Source of the DNA: Sphingobium sp. BYY-5 | Lineage (GTDB): Bacteria; Pseudomonadota; Alphaproteobacteria; Sphingomonadales; Sphingomonadaceae | Direction: 5' to 3' | Assembly: GCF_022758885.1 (NCBI RefSeq) | Contig: NZ_JALEBH010000002.1 | Location: 852,501-916,500, forward strand | Length of the DNA: 64,000 bases | Part shown: piece by piece, positions 44,188 to 53,140 of the stretch | Position numbering within the stretch: the first letter of the stretch is position 1 | Layout of the letters: every line of letters begins with the position of its first letter | Position numbers and translations under genes: made by a program | Notes under the pieces: model-generated | What the model was told of the DNA's origin: nothing | The model's database searches: none | What the model saw: only the letters and a program-made list of their open reading frames with translations

Positions 44188-45350
44188 TGACCATCACAAC
44201 CGCCGGGATCGATGCCGACGCCCTGCTGGCCGCAGCGCGCGCGCAGACCGGCCTCACCGACCTGGGCGACGACGCGATATTGGAGGGCTTCGGCGTCCTG
44301 GTCGATGCGATCAATCGCGAGGCGAATCTGACCGAGAGCGCCCAGGGCCGCTGGGCGCAGCAATTGACCGCAACGCTCATCAACCGGCTGAAGGTGGAGG
44401 ACTGGCTCGCCCGGCACCCCGACCTGTTGGAGCGGCCGGTGGAAAAGCCGCTCTTCGTGTTCGGCCTGCCGCGCACCGGTACGACGCTGACCATCAACCT
44501 GCTGAACGCCGATCCGGCCCGGCGCTGCTTTCTGCGCTGGGAGGCGTTCGACACCGTGCCGCCCGCCGCCGCCGGGGCTTTGCACAGCGATCCGCGCTAT
44601 GTGGCGGAGCAGGAGCGGCTCGCCCTGTCGCTCAAATATGCGCCGCATATCTCGGCCATCCATCATGAGGATGCCGACAGCCCGACCGAGTGCCAATTCT
44701 CGATGGCGCCGTCCTTCTGCGCGCAATATTTCGACTCGGTCCTCAACATCCCGAGCTATCAGAAATGGCTGTTCTCGACGAGCTACCTGCCGGCCTTCCG
44801 CTACCAGAAACGACTGTTCCAGCTATTGCAGACGCATAATGGCGGGCAGTGGACGCTGAAAAATCCCTGGCACCCGCTGTTCCTGGATGACCTGACCAGC
44901 GTCTATCCCGATGCACAGCTTGTGATGACCCATCGCGACCCGGCGGATGTCGTCGCCTCCGCCTGCAGCCTGGTCTATCAGGTGCGCAAGATGTTCAGCG
45001 CCGATGTCGATCCGGTCGTGGTCGGACAGTCGCAACTGCGCACCTTCGACAAGATGATCGAGCGGATGCTGGCCTATCGCGAGAAACATGGCTGGGAATC
45101 GATCCACGACATCCAGTATGATGAACAACTGCGCGATCCGATCGGCGAGATGCAGCGCCTCTATACGCGGTTCGACACGCCCTTCACGGCGGAGGCGGAA
45201 AGCGGGATGCGCGCGGCGCTGGCGGCCAATCCGCAGGGCAAGCATGGCAAGCACAGCTATGCCCTGGAGGATTACGGCTTCGACCGGGCAGGCATCCATG
45301 CGCATTTCAGCGACTATATCGATCGCTTCGCCATTCCTGTCCGGGGGTGA
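44184..45350 (+). CDS. PAPS-dependent sulfotransferase family protein
   Basis: A 388-residue sulfotransferase of the Sulfotransfer_3 type. FGLPRTGTT (93-101) is the 5'-phosphosulfate-binding loop, and the 3'-phosphate region reads TLKNPWHPLFLDDLTSVYPDAQLVMTHRDPADVVASACSL, with the conserved RDP. It would transfer sulfate from PAPS to a hydroxyl, amine or similar acceptor in the cytoplasm. AAGGAGAAGG lies directly before two ATGs (44184 and 44187). The gene overlaps the alkylsulfatase-type gene, so addition and possible handling of a sulfate group are encoded together. A terminator follows. Confidence 0.88.
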   Translation: MMTITTAGIDADALLAAARAQTGLTDLGDDAILEGFGVLVDAINREANLTESAQGRWAQQLTATLINRLKVEDWLARHPDLLERPVEKPLFVFGLPRTGTTLTINLLNADPARRCFLRWEAFDTVPPAAAGALHSDPRYVAEQERLALSLKYAPHISAIHHEDADSPTECQFSMAPSFCAQYFDSVLNIPSYQKWLFSTSYLPAFRYQKRLFQLLQTHNGGQWTLKNPWHPLFLDDLTSVYPDAQLVMTHRDPADVVASACSLVYQVRKMFSADVDPVVVGQSQLRTFDKMIERMLAYREKHGWESIHDIQYDEQLRDPIGEMQRLYTRFDTPFTAEAESGMRAALAANPQGKHGKHSYALEDYGFDRAGIHAHFSDYIDRFAIPVRG

Positions 45351-45358
45351 ATCTATGT

Positions 45359-45385
45359 GGGAGGGATTTGTCCCCTCCCCCTTTT
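45359..45385 (+). terminator. Intrinsic terminator
   Basis: GGGAGGG (45359-45365) pairs with CCCTCCC (45373-45379) around a seven-base loop, followed by CCTTTT. It begins nine bases after the sulfotransferase stop and ends just before the convergent SDR stop, so it can serve the plus-strand operon. Confidence 0.65.
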
Positions 45386-45387
45386 CT

Positions 45388-46299
45388 TCAGGCGCCACGC
45401 GCCATGGCGAAGCTGTGGCGCAAATGGGCAAGATGGCCGTCCGGCACGGGTGGAAACAACAGCGCGGCGTCGGTATCGCGAATGCCATCCATGTCCGCCG
45501 CGATCTGCTCGATCGTCCAGTCGGGGCGGAACACACCCTGGGTTTCCATCATATAGGCACGCGCCACGCGGCCGGCCATGGCGATCAGCATCTCGCCGGA
45601 AATGGTGCAATCCTCATGCGCCAGCCAGGCGACGGCGGGCGCCACCAGTTCCGGGTCCATTGGTGGATAGGCGCTGGTATCCAGCCCCTCCGCCATGCGG
45701 GTGACGGCGCCCGGCAGGATGATGTTGCTCTTGATATCATGCGCCGCACCCTCGATCGCGGCGACGTTCGACAGGCCGATCATTCCGGCCTTGGCCACGC
45801 TATAGTTCACAACGCCGGCATTGCCGTATAAGCCGTTGATCGAACCGGTCAGAACGATACGGCCATGATTGGCAGCGATCATGTGCGGGAAGGCCGCGCG
45901 CACCACATGGAACGCGCCGCGCAGGTGAACGTCGATCACCGTCTCGAAATCCGCGCAGGACAATTCGGCCAGCGCGCCGCGCCGAACGATGCCGGCATTG
46001 TGGATCAGGATGTCGATGCGACCGAATGCGCCGATCGCCGCATCGATGATCGCCTGCCCGCCTTCGGGCGTCGCCACGCTGGCGGTGGAGGCGAGCGCCG
46101 TGCCACCGGCTGCATGAATTTCATCGACGACCGCTTGCGCCGGACCAGCGTCGATCCCCTCCCCCTGCATCGAGACGCCGGGATCATTGACGATGATCTT
46201 CGCTCCACGCGATGCCAGCAACAGCGCATAGGCGCGGCCCAAACCCCGCCCCGCTCCGGTGATGACCGCTACGCGGCCGTCAAATCGCTTCTCGCCCAT
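45388..46299 (-). CDS. SDR family protein, multifunctional-enzyme-like
   Basis: A 303-residue SDR resembling the dehydrogenase domain of peroxisomal multifunctional enzyme type 2 (17-beta-HSD4). TGAGRGLGRAYALLLASRGAKIIVNDPG is the diagnostic start, with the long insert that follows; then IHNAG, TGSINGLYG (Ser) and YSVAK. Related enzymes oxidise 3-hydroxyacyl-CoAs. AGGGAGAG eight bases upstream supports the ATG at 46299. It is the third gene after a CoA ligase and a MaoC-like hydratase, so ligase, hydratase and dehydrogenase would form a beta-oxidation-like set. Confidence 0.9.
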   Translation of the reverse strand: MGEKRFDGRVAVITGAGRGLGRAYALLLASRGAKIIVNDPGVSMQGEGIDAGPAQAVVDEIHAAGGTALASTASVATPEGGQAIIDAAIGAFGRIDILIHNAGIVRRGALAELSCADFETVIDVHLRGAFHVVRAAFPHMIAANHGRIVLTGSINGLYGNAGVVNYSVAKAGMIGLSNVAAIEGAAHDIKSNIILPGAVTRMAEGLDTSAYPPMDPELVAPAVAWLAHEDCTISGEMLIAMAGRVARAYMMETQGVFRPDWTIEQIAADMDGIRDTDAALLFPPVPDGHLAHLRHSFAMARGA

Positions 46300-46337
46300 G
46301 GGCCGCACTCTCCCTGTCATCTCTTCGGACGACTGTA

Positions 46338-46398
46338 GCCATGGCGGAGAAGGACAGAAGGGGCCGCCGCCGCATATCGCACCGGCGACGGCTCCTTT
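46338..46398 (-). terminator. Possible imperfect hairpin in the MaoC-SDR gap
   Basis: GGGGCCGCCGCC and GGCGACGGCTCC are complementary except for two positions, in the 102-base gap between the MaoC-like gene and the SDR. It may attenuate read-through or simply be a local fold; there is no clean T-run. Confidence 0.2.
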
Positions 46399-46401
46399 TG
46401 A

Positions 46402-47547
46402 TTAGGCCCGGCTCGGCAGTTCCGCGATGGCGGTGCCGAAGGCCGAAATCTCACCACGATGGGTTTCCGCGCGCTGCTGGATCTCGACATATTTCTTGCC
46501 GTTCTCCTCGAACTTGCGGATCACGCTGCCGTCGATGAAGATCACGTCGCCATCGGGATTGTGGCGGCGAATCTGGCACTTGCTCTTGTGCAGGAACCCA
46601 TCGTCACCGATCCAGTTGGTGACCTGGTGCGTCAGCCAGCTACAGCGTTCCGGTCCATAGTCATAAGCACCGGGCGCGCCCACTTCGAGCGCGAAGGCTT
46701 CGTCCCAATGGACGCGCTCCGGGCAGTCTGGAACGTTGAAACGGTTCTTGATGCCGGTGCCCGGATGCTTCTGCTGCATCTTCCAGGCCAGCTTGTTGGC
46801 GCGGATATAGAGGCCGCCCCAACCCTGCGCGTAACAGATGAAGCCGGTGACGGTCATCGGCCCCTTCATCATGCGCGGCAGTTCGTCACCGACCTGGACA
46901 TCTTCCCAATAACGGGGGGTGGCGCCGCGAATCTCTTCCTTCTCGTAGAGCTTGTACATCTCCGCCAGTTGCTCGTCGGTGAAAGGCTCCACCCGGCCAC
47001 GGGCCTCGGTATATTTGGTGCCGCGTTCGCGCGCTTCGTCGCGGTCGGTGCGAAACACCCAGCTATCAGCCTCGCACAGCTTGTCGCCATGCTGGTTGAA
47101 GAAGTCGACATGGTAGATCTGCTGGAAGCTACGACCAGCGAACTTGGTCTGATGCTCGATCAGATCTTTCAGATAGGCTTCGGTACGGATCGTATCGCCC
47201 CGCAGCACCGGCTTATGCCAGGTCCAGTCCGCACCCGCCCACATGGCGTGAACCCCCGACAAGCCACCGCAATAACCCGAAATGATTCGGCTGGTTGTGA
47301 ACAGGAAGCTCGGCAGCGCGACCAGCGCACCATATTTGGTCTTCGCCGCATAGTCCGGGTCGCACCACAGCGGATTATCGTCACCGATACCATGCGCATA
47401 GTGACGGATCGCATCGCGCGTCGCTTCATAGTTCCAGGGTTCGACCGTATTCTCGATCTTGACGCCGATGCGCTGGCGCAGGTCGTCCAGTCCTTCTTCG
47501 GTGATCTTGGGAAATTTGTTGGTAGGCTTTTCCGCCAATGTTGCCAT
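46402..47547 (-). CDS. MaoC-like double hotdog hydratase/dehydratase
   Basis: A 381-residue paralogue of the protein at 32389. The N-terminal hotdog has NPLWCDPDYAAKTKYGALVALPSFLFT and MWAGADWTWHKPVLRGDTI. The C-terminal part has VGDELPRMMKGPMTVTGFICYAQGWGG and YDYGPERCSWLTHQVTNWIGDDG. It would hydrate an enoyl-CoA or dehydrate a hydroxyacyl-CoA. AGGAG seven bases upstream fixes the ATG at 47547. It begins 17 bases after the CoA ligase stop and precedes the SDR, completing a CoA-dependent set. The two paralogues sit in different operons with different CoA ligases, suggesting related but distinct substrates. Confidence 0.86.
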   Translation of the reverse strand: MATLAEKPTNKFPKITEEGLDDLRQRIGVKIENTVEPWNYEATRDAIRHYAHGIGDDNPLWCDPDYAAKTKYGALVALPSFLFTTSRIISGYCGGLSGVHAMWAGADWTWHKPVLRGDTIRTEAYLKDLIEHQTKFAGRSFQQIYHVDFFNQHGDKLCEADSWVFRTDRDEARERGTKYTEARGRVEPFTDEQLAEMYKLYEKEEIRGATPRYWEDVQVGDELPRMMKGPMTVTGFICYAQGWGGLYIRANKLAWKMQQKHPGTGIKNRFNVPDCPERVHWDEAFALEVGAPGAYDYGPERCSWLTHQVTNWIGDDGFLHKSKCQIRRHNPDGDVIFIDGSVIRKFEENGKKYVEIQQRAETHRGEISAFGTAIAELPSRA

Positions 47548-47564
47548 GTTTCTTCTCCTGAAAA

Positions 47565-49145
47565 TCAATGCGACAATTCTGCGGTCTTTGCCGCTTCCCG
47601 GTCGCGCAGCATTTTGCGATGAACTTTCCCCGCCGGGGTCTTGGGCAGTTCGCTTACAAATTCGACGATGCGGGGAAACTCATGCTGCGCCAGCTTTTCG
47701 CGGGTGAAAGTCTGAAGCGCCGTCACCAGCGCATCATCGCCCGTGACATTGGCGATGACGAAGGCCTTGACCACCTGCCCGCGCTGGTCGTCGGGCACGC
47801 CGATCACCGCGCATTCCAGCACTGTGGGATGCTTGAGCAGCGTATTCTCGATCTCCACCGCGCTCATCGTCCAGCCCGCCGAGATGATGACGTCATCGGC
47901 GCGGCCGCAATGATAGAAATAACCGTCCTCGTCGGTCTTCGCCCGATCCTTGGTCGACATCCAGCCGCCGCCACGCCAGAGCATCAATTCGCCAATCTCT
48001 CCCGGATCACAGACCGATCCATCGGGCCGCTGCACTTCAAGGCGCTGTCCGGGAACTGCCTTGCCCAGCGATCCGGGCTTGACCTGATAATCGTCGGCGC
48101 CCGGATAGTTGACCAGCACCACGCCGATTTCGGTCGTGCCATACATGGAGCAGGCCGGCCGCTGGAAATATTCGTCGATGAACTCCAGCGTCGCCGGGTC
48201 GATCGGCTCGCCAGTGTAGCTGAGCTTGTCGAAGTGGAAGCGATAGTCGCCCGCCTTCCCGCTATTCTTCATCATGCGATAATGGGTGGCTGCGGCCGAC
48301 ATGTTGGTGATGCCGAAATCGTCCAGTGCCTTCATCAGCCGCACCGGATCGAAACGCCCCGCGAACGTGCCGGTCGTGACGCCCAGCCCCAGCGGCGCCA
48401 GCGTCCCGTGCCACAGGCCATGGCCCCATGCGGGCGAGGACGGACAGAAAAATTCGTCGCCCGGCCGGATGCCCGTGCCATAGAGCGCCGCGAACATCAG
48501 CGTGACCAGCGCCCGATGCGTATGCTTCACCGCCTCCGGCAGCTCGCGGGTGGTTCCGGACGTATATTGGAACACGGCCAGATCGTTGGCCTTCGTTTTC
48601 GGTTCGTAGCTGGCCGGGAATTTGGCGATCTCGTCCAGCAGCCCCCCATCAGCCACGATCACGCGGGGACCGTCGATGCTGCGCGCCAGTTCCGCCTTTT
48701 CCGCATTGGTGATGAGGATGCTGGGCCTGCAATCATCGACCCGCAGTCGCAAGGCATCGGGACCAAACAGGGTGAACAGCGGCACCGAAATGGCGCCCGT
48801 CTGCATCGCCCCGAACAGGCAGACATAGAAGGGCAGCGAGGGTTCAAGCATGAAGGCGATGCGTTCACCCGGCTGAACGCCCTCCGCATCCAGCCAATGC
48901 GCGAATTGCGCTGCGCCTGCCGCGATCGCATCAAAGCTCAATATCTCGTCACGGGCTACACCGTCGGCATTGGCGGCATGAGCAATGCGCACCGCTGCGC
49001 GTCCCGATCCGTCTGCATGGCGCGTGATACATTCCTGCGCGATATTGAGATGATCGCGATCACCATCGAACAGTTCCCACAGGGCTGCGGAATTCGCATG
49101 GGCCTGCGCATCGGCATAGCGGGTCAAGTCGGTGAGCTTCGCCAT
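47565..49145 (-). CDS. AMP-forming acyl-CoA synthetase
   Basis: A 526-residue ANL-superfamily ligase of the acetyl/medium-chain type. The P-loop reads FQYTSGTTRELPEAVKHTHRA, a variant in which RELPEA replaces GLPKG, characteristic of a subgroup of bacterial acyl-CoA synthetases. YGTTEIG, the TDEDGYFYHCGRADDVIISAGW hinge and TPAGKVHRKML (catalytic Lys) are intact. It is the first gene of the operon divergent from IclR, with about 150 bases between starts. It activates an acid produced elsewhere in the cluster; the exact acid is unknown. Confidence 0.92.
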   Translation of the reverse strand: MAKLTDLTRYADAQAHANSAALWELFDGDRDHLNIAQECITRHADGSGRAAVRIAHAANADGVARDEILSFDAIAAGAAQFAHWLDAEGVQPGERIAFMLEPSLPFYVCLFGAMQTGAISVPLFTLFGPDALRLRVDDCRPSILITNAEKAELARSIDGPRVIVADGGLLDEIAKFPASYEPKTKANDLAVFQYTSGTTRELPEAVKHTHRALVTLMFAALYGTGIRPGDEFFCPSSPAWGHGLWHGTLAPLGLGVTTGTFAGRFDPVRLMKALDDFGITNMSAAATHYRMMKNSGKAGDYRFHFDKLSYTGEPIDPATLEFIDEYFQRPACSMYGTTEIGVVLVNYPGADDYQVKPGSLGKAVPGQRLEVQRPDGSVCDPGEIGELMLWRGGGWMSTKDRAKTDEDGYFYHCGRADDVIISAGWTMSAVEIENTLLKHPTVLECAVIGVPDDQRGQVVKAFVIANVTGDDALVTALQTFTREKLAQHEFPRIVEFVSELPKTPAGKVHRKMLRDREAAKTAELSH

Positions 49146-49234
49146 TCATCCTGTCCATTCACCATGGCGAATGGCGGACCTGCCGCTTCGCCTCGACAAA
49201 CGCCATGTCACGCCGACTCTATTGTTGTAAATTA

Positions 49235-49261
49235 TGAATGATATTCTATATTTTGAATGAT
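49235..49261. promoter_or_regulatory. Direct repeats in the IclR/CoA-ligase promoter
   Basis: TGAATGAT occurs at 49235-49242 and 49254-49261, 19 bases apart, in the only strongly AT-rich part of the divergent gap. The first copy also forms a GAAT/ATTC inverted repeat (GAATGATATTC). The adjacent IclR regulator is the obvious candidate to bind here. Confidence 0.4.
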
Positions 49262-49294
49262 CGTCCATCGCCTGGGCGATGGAGAATATGGCAG

Positions 49295-50104
49295 ATGACC
49301 GACCCTGTTCGAGCGCCCTCCCCCATCCGGAAGGTCGCGCGCACCATCAAGGAGAGCAAGGCGCCGGCCATTGCGCGAGCCGCCGCGATCCTGCGCCTGC
49401 TGGGACGGAGCGAACGGCCACTGGGCGTCCAGGCCATCGCCAAGGAACTGGGCCTGGTCCCATCCACCTGCCTCTATGTGCTGCGCGCGCTGGTGGAGGA
49501 GGAACTGGTATCCTTCGATCCCGATACCAAACGCTACGCGCTGGAGGCCGGGGTGCTGACGCTGGCGCGTCACTGGTTGCGGCGCGATCCGTTCAACGAT
49601 CTTGCCCAGCCCCTGCTCGATCGGCTGGCGCAGCGCTTCGGCCTCACCATGCTGGGCGTGCAGGCTATGGGCCTGGATCATATGATCGTCGTCGCCATGG
49701 CCCAGTCGTCCAGCGGCTTCCAGCTCAGTACCCAGGTCGGCAGCCGGTTTCCCGCACTCATCAGCGCAACGGGACGCTGCATCGCCGCGTTCGGCGATTA
49801 TCCGGAAGAGGAACTCAGACGCCGGTTCGACCAGTTGCGATGGGATGATCCGCCGCCCTTCGCAGACTGGATGGAGCAGTTGTGCCAGACACGCGCGCAG
49901 GGCTTCGCGATCGATGAAGGGCAATATATCGCAGGAGCCACGGTCGTGGCGGCTCCGGTCTGGAAGGGGCCGGGCCGCCCGGTCCATGCGCTGGTGGCCA
50001 TCGGTATCGGCTCGGCGCTGCAACGGGACGGAGCGATGACGCAATTATCGGCAGCGTTGATGGAAGCCGCCCGCGCCCTGTCCGGTCAGCTAGGCGGGGC
50101 GTAG
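49295..50104 (+). CDS. IclR-family transcriptional regulator
   Basis: A 269-residue regulator. Residues about 22-85 form the winged helix (AIARAAAILRLLGRSERPLGVQAIAKELGLVPSTCLYVLRALVEEELV). The C-terminal GAF-like domain carries FPALISATGRCIAAFG and the AIDEGQYIAGATVVAAPVW signature, where effectors bind. The ATG at 49295 gives the standard length; the frame is open 19 codons earlier. It is divergent from the CoA-ligase operon and convergent with the lactonase-like gene, overlapping its end by 15 bases. It may control both the adjacent operons, in line with IclR regulators of aromatic catabolism. Confidence 0.92.
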   Translation: MTDPVRAPSPIRKVARTIKESKAPAIARAAAILRLLGRSERPLGVQAIAKELGLVPSTCLYVLRALVEEELVSFDPDTKRYALEAGVLTLARHWLRRDPFNDLAQPLLDRLAQRFGLTMLGVQAMGLDHMIVVAMAQSSSGFQLSTQVGSRFPALISATGRCIAAFGDYPEEELRRRFDQLRWDDPPPFADWMEQLCQTRAQGFAIDEGQYIAGATVVAAPVWKGPGRPVHALVAIGIGSALQRDGAMTQLSAALMEAARALSGQLGGA

Positions 50105-51679
50105 AAGGATCACGCTGCCTTCCGCATCGGCCGACAGATAGAGCGCCCCATCCGCGCCAGCGGCGATGCCAGCGAAATTAATCATCGGGCCAGCCATGTC
50201 GCCGATCGGCCCCAGATATTTGGGCTTTATGCCAAGGGGGGCGCCGACCGGCAGATTCTCCGCCAGCGTTTCGCGCGCACCTCCGGACAGCGAATAGCCA
50301 ATCACGCACCTGTCACCCGTATCGACCACAAACAGCCGGTCGCCGCTAAGGGCCAGTCCTTCGGGACGGTTCAGGCCGTCGAGGACGATGTCGGTTCGTC
50401 CGCCCTTCAACCGGACGATACGACCCGCCCCGGCTTCCGCCACATACACATCCCCGTCATCCGAGACGGCCACCCCCATCGGTCCGTCCAGCCCGTCGGC
50501 CAATATATCGACCGATCCGCCGGCGGCGCTGAGCAGGCGTCCCGTCCCATATTCGGCGAAGATCACCGCACCGCCCGGCGCGACCGCCACGCCCATCAGC
50601 CGGTCATGGCCATGGGACAGGAAATCGCTCGCGCCTTCCGCGGGCCGATAACGCGCCACGCTGCCCGTGCCGGTGGTGACGACCCACTCCCCGGCCTGTG
50701 CGCCCGGTGCGACACCGCGCATATAGCCGGGGCAGCCGGGATAGAAAATCATACCGGCAAGGTCGGGCGCGCCACCGGGCCGCAGATGATAGCCGAACGT
50801 GCCGTCGGCCACGAACAATACGCCGTCCGCCCCCATGGCCAGACCCAGCGGCCACTGCAACGCACGCGGGACGATGGAGCGGACCTTCCCCGGTTCCACA
50901 ATCTCGGTAATCTCACCGGGGATGCTGGACACGAAGATGCGGTCGCCGATGAAGGCGACATTGTCGAGACCCGGACCAATATCCGCCAATATCTCCCGCG
51001 TGCCGCTGACCGGGTCGATCCGCAGCACCTGGCCGCTGGCGACCTGGGTGGTGACGATCCGTCCCTTACTGTCGAACTTCACCGAATCGGGCACGCCCAG
51101 ATCGCCCGCAACCACCTCATGCGCGCCAGTGTCGATGTCGACGCGCCATATCTGGTTGGCGCCCATGACCGGGACGTAGAGCTTGCCGTCCGGACCAACC
51201 TGGAAAGCATTGGCCATGGGTATGCCGTCCAGGATGACGCGCGGCGCGGCGCCATCGACAGGCAGTTCCAATATGCGGGCGCCCATCCGACACTCACCGG
51301 CGATCAGCCGTCCCTGATGCCAGGTGATGGGATTGGCAACGGGAATGTCCCCACGGATGACGCGCGCCTCTCCGCCCGGTGTGAGCATCGATACCCGGCC
51401 CTCGGTAATTTCGGTGAGGTAGAGATTGCCCGCTTCGTCAAATACCAGATCATCGGGGGCCACGATCGCCCCGCCCATCGGGCTGATGGTCGCGATGCTC
51501 CCGTCATCGACGTTGATCGCACTGACCTGACTGCCACCGACCTGCGCGACATAGAGCCGACCGTCGGGACCCGTCGACAGGCCATTCGCACCATAAAGGC
51601 GGCTGGGTGTCGTCAATCGCTCCAGCCCCCAGCCATCAGCCGCGGCCATGCCCTGCGGCGGGGTATAGCGCGCACTCAT
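50090..51679 (-). CDS. SMP-30/gluconolactonase-like beta-propeller protein
   Basis: A 529-residue protein made of repeated NHL/SMP-30 blades (for example GLSTGPDGRLYVAQVGGSQV, VFDEAGNLYLTEITEGRV, VGPDGKLYVPVMGANQIW, GMGADGVLFVADGT-like and GVAVSDDGDVYVAEAGAGRI). It is about twice the length of a typical SMP-30 lactonase, so two propeller units or one large one may be present. No signal peptide is visible. The ATG at 51679 follows the ALDH stop after one base. In an operon with a Baeyer-Villiger monooxygenase, hydrolysis of a lactone product is a natural guess, but catalytic metal residues were not confirmed. Confidence 0.82.
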   Translation of the reverse strand: MSARYTPPQGMAAADGWGLERLTTPSRLYGANGLSTGPDGRLYVAQVGGSQVSAINVDDGSIATISPMGGAIVAPDDLVFDEAGNLYLTEITEGRVSMLTPGGEARVIRGDIPVANPITWHQGRLIAGECRMGARILELPVDGAAPRVILDGIPMANAFQVGPDGKLYVPVMGANQIWRVDIDTGAHEVVAGDLGVPDSVKFDSKGRIVTTQVASGQVLRIDPVSGTREILADIGPGLDNVAFIGDRIFVSSIPGEITEIVEPGKVRSIVPRALQWPLGLAMGADGVLFVADGTFGYHLRPGGAPDLAGMIFYPGCPGYMRGVAPGAQAGEWVVTTGTGSVARYRPAEGASDFLSHGHDRLMGVAVAPGGAVIFAEYGTGRLLSAAGGSVDILADGLDGPMGVAVSDDGDVYVAEAGAGRIVRLKGGRTDIVLDGLNRPEGLALSGDRLFVVDTGDRCVIGYSLSGGARETLAENLPVGAPLGIKPKYLGPIGDMAGPMINFAGIAAGADGALYLSADAEGSVILLRPA

Positions 51680-51680
51680 G

Positions 51681-53102
51681 TCAGGCGTAGCCAAGCATCG
51701 ATTTGGTCTCCAGATACTCATGGAAACCGAACTCGCCCCATTCGCGGCCATTGCCGCTACGCTTGTAGCCGCCAAAGGGGGCGTGGAAGTCGAAACCGCC
51801 ATTCATGCTGATCCAGCCAGTGCGCAGCCGCCGGGCGATCGCATGAACCGCATCCGTGTCGAGGCCGTTCACATAACCGGCCAGTCCAAAGGGGCTGTCA
51901 TTGGCGATGGCCACGGCGTCGTCGATATCCGCATAGGGGATGATGACGAGGACCGGCCCGAAAATCTCCTCGCGCGCGACGACCATGTCGTTGGTGCCCA
52001 GGAAGACGGTGGGCCGGACGAACCAGCCGCGCTCCACCCCTTCGGGTCGCCCGGAGCCGCCGGCGACGAGGGTCGCCCCTTCCTCCAGTCCCTTGGCGAT
52101 ATAGTCCTGGACGATATTATATTGCGCCTTGGACACGACCGGCCCCATGGCGACCTCTCCCGCTGGATCGCCCACCGTGACGCCTTCGGCCGCCGCCTTC
52201 GCTACAGCCAGCGCGTCATCGATCCGCGCGCACGGCACGAGCAGGCGCGAGCCGGCGCTGCAGGTCTGGCCGGAATTGCCCATCATGCCGGTCGTCGCCG
52301 CCGCGACATTGTCGGCCAGGGTCGCGTCGTCCAGCACGATGAAGGCGCTCTTGCCGCCCAGTTCCAGCCCGACCCGTTTGACCGTGCGCGCGGCATCCTG
52401 CTGAATCTGGACGCCCACTGCTTCCGATCCGGTGAAGCTCACCATGTCGACATCCTCATGGGTCGACAAGGCCGTGCCGATGACACTGCCCTGCCCCTGG
52501 ATCATGTTGAACACGCCCGCCGGCACACCGGCCGCATCAAGGATCTCGGCCAGTATCTGCGCCGAAAAAGGCGCGAGTTGCGGCGGCTTCAGGATCATGG
52601 TGCAGCCGGTCGCGAGCGCGGGGAAGACCTTCACACAGGTCTGGTTCATCGGCCAGTTCCACGGCGTGATGAGCGCGCAAACGCCGATCGGCTCGCGACG
52701 GATCAGCGTGCTCCCCCGCAGTTCCTCGAACGGGAAAGTCTCAAGCAGTTCGATCGCGGTCTGGAGATGCCCGGCGCCCAGGCCGACATGGAAACCATTG
52801 GCCAGGCCCGAAGGCGCACCCATCTCTTCGCGAATGGCCGCCCCCAGATCGGGAAGGCGCCGTTGATATTCGGCCTGTATCGCCTTGAGCAGGTCAAGGC
52901 GCTCTTCCCGCGTCGTTTCCGACCAGACCGGGAAAGCCTTGCGCGCGGCGGCGACCGCCTTGTTGACATCCGCGACCGAACCAAGCGCGATCGTGCCGGC
53001 TACCGCCTCGGTGGCGGGGTTGATGACATCCGCGGTCTTCGGATCGACCGGGGCGACCCATTGGCCGTCAATATAGAAGTTCCGATAGTCGCGCATGTCC
53101 AC
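51681..53102 (-). CDS. Aldehyde dehydrogenase family protein
   Basis: A 473-residue aldehyde dehydrogenase with ITPWN (Asn149), GLELGGKSA (Glu247) and GNSGQTCSAGSR (Cys281), plus FTGSEAVGVQI for the cofactor. All catalytic residues are present and the length is normal. AAGGAG five bases before the ATG supports the start. It is fourth in the operon after the Baeyer-Villiger enzyme, Rieske protein and ThDP enzyme, and separated from the lactonase-like gene by one base. An aldehyde released by the ThDP lyase would be a logical substrate (inference). Confidence 0.92.
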   Translation of the reverse strand: MDMRDYRNFYIDGQWVAPVDPKTADVINPATEAVAGTIALGSVADVNKAVAAARKAFPVWSETTREERLDLLKAIQAEYQRRLPDLGAAIREEMGAPSGLANGFHVGLGAGHLQTAIELLETFPFEELRGSTLIRREPIGVCALITPWNWPMNQTCVKVFPALATGCTMILKPPQLAPFSAQILAEILDAAGVPAGVFNMIQGQGSVIGTALSTHEDVDMVSFTGSEAVGVQIQQDAARTVKRVGLELGGKSAFIVLDDATLADNVAAATTGMMGNSGQTCSAGSRLLVPCARIDDALAVAKAAAEGVTVGDPAGEVAMGPVVSKAQYNIVQDYIAKGLEEGATLVAGGSGRPEGVERGWFVRPTVFLGTNDMVVAREEIFGPVLVIIPYADIDDAVAIANDSPFGLAGYVNGLDTDAVHAIARRLRTGWISMNGGFDFHAPFGGYKRSGNGREWGEFGFHEYLETKSMLGYA

Positions 53103-53111
53103 TCCTTCTCA

Positions 53112-53132
53112 TCCTCCCCTGCAAAGGGAGGA
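53112..53132 (-). other. Intercistronic hairpin between ThDP lyase and ALDH
   Basis: TCCTCCC (53112-53118) and GGGAGGA (53126-53132) form a seven-base stem with a seven-base loop in the 38-base gap. The hairpin ends just upstream of the ALDH ribosome binding site, so it may stabilise or segment the message rather than terminate it. Confidence 0.45.
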
Positions 53133-53140
53133 ACTTTTCG

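Noticed and set aside
47568..49241. 557-residue open frame antisense to the acyl-CoA synthetase
   Set aside because: Same reason; the sense strand has intact ligase motifs and a ribosome site.
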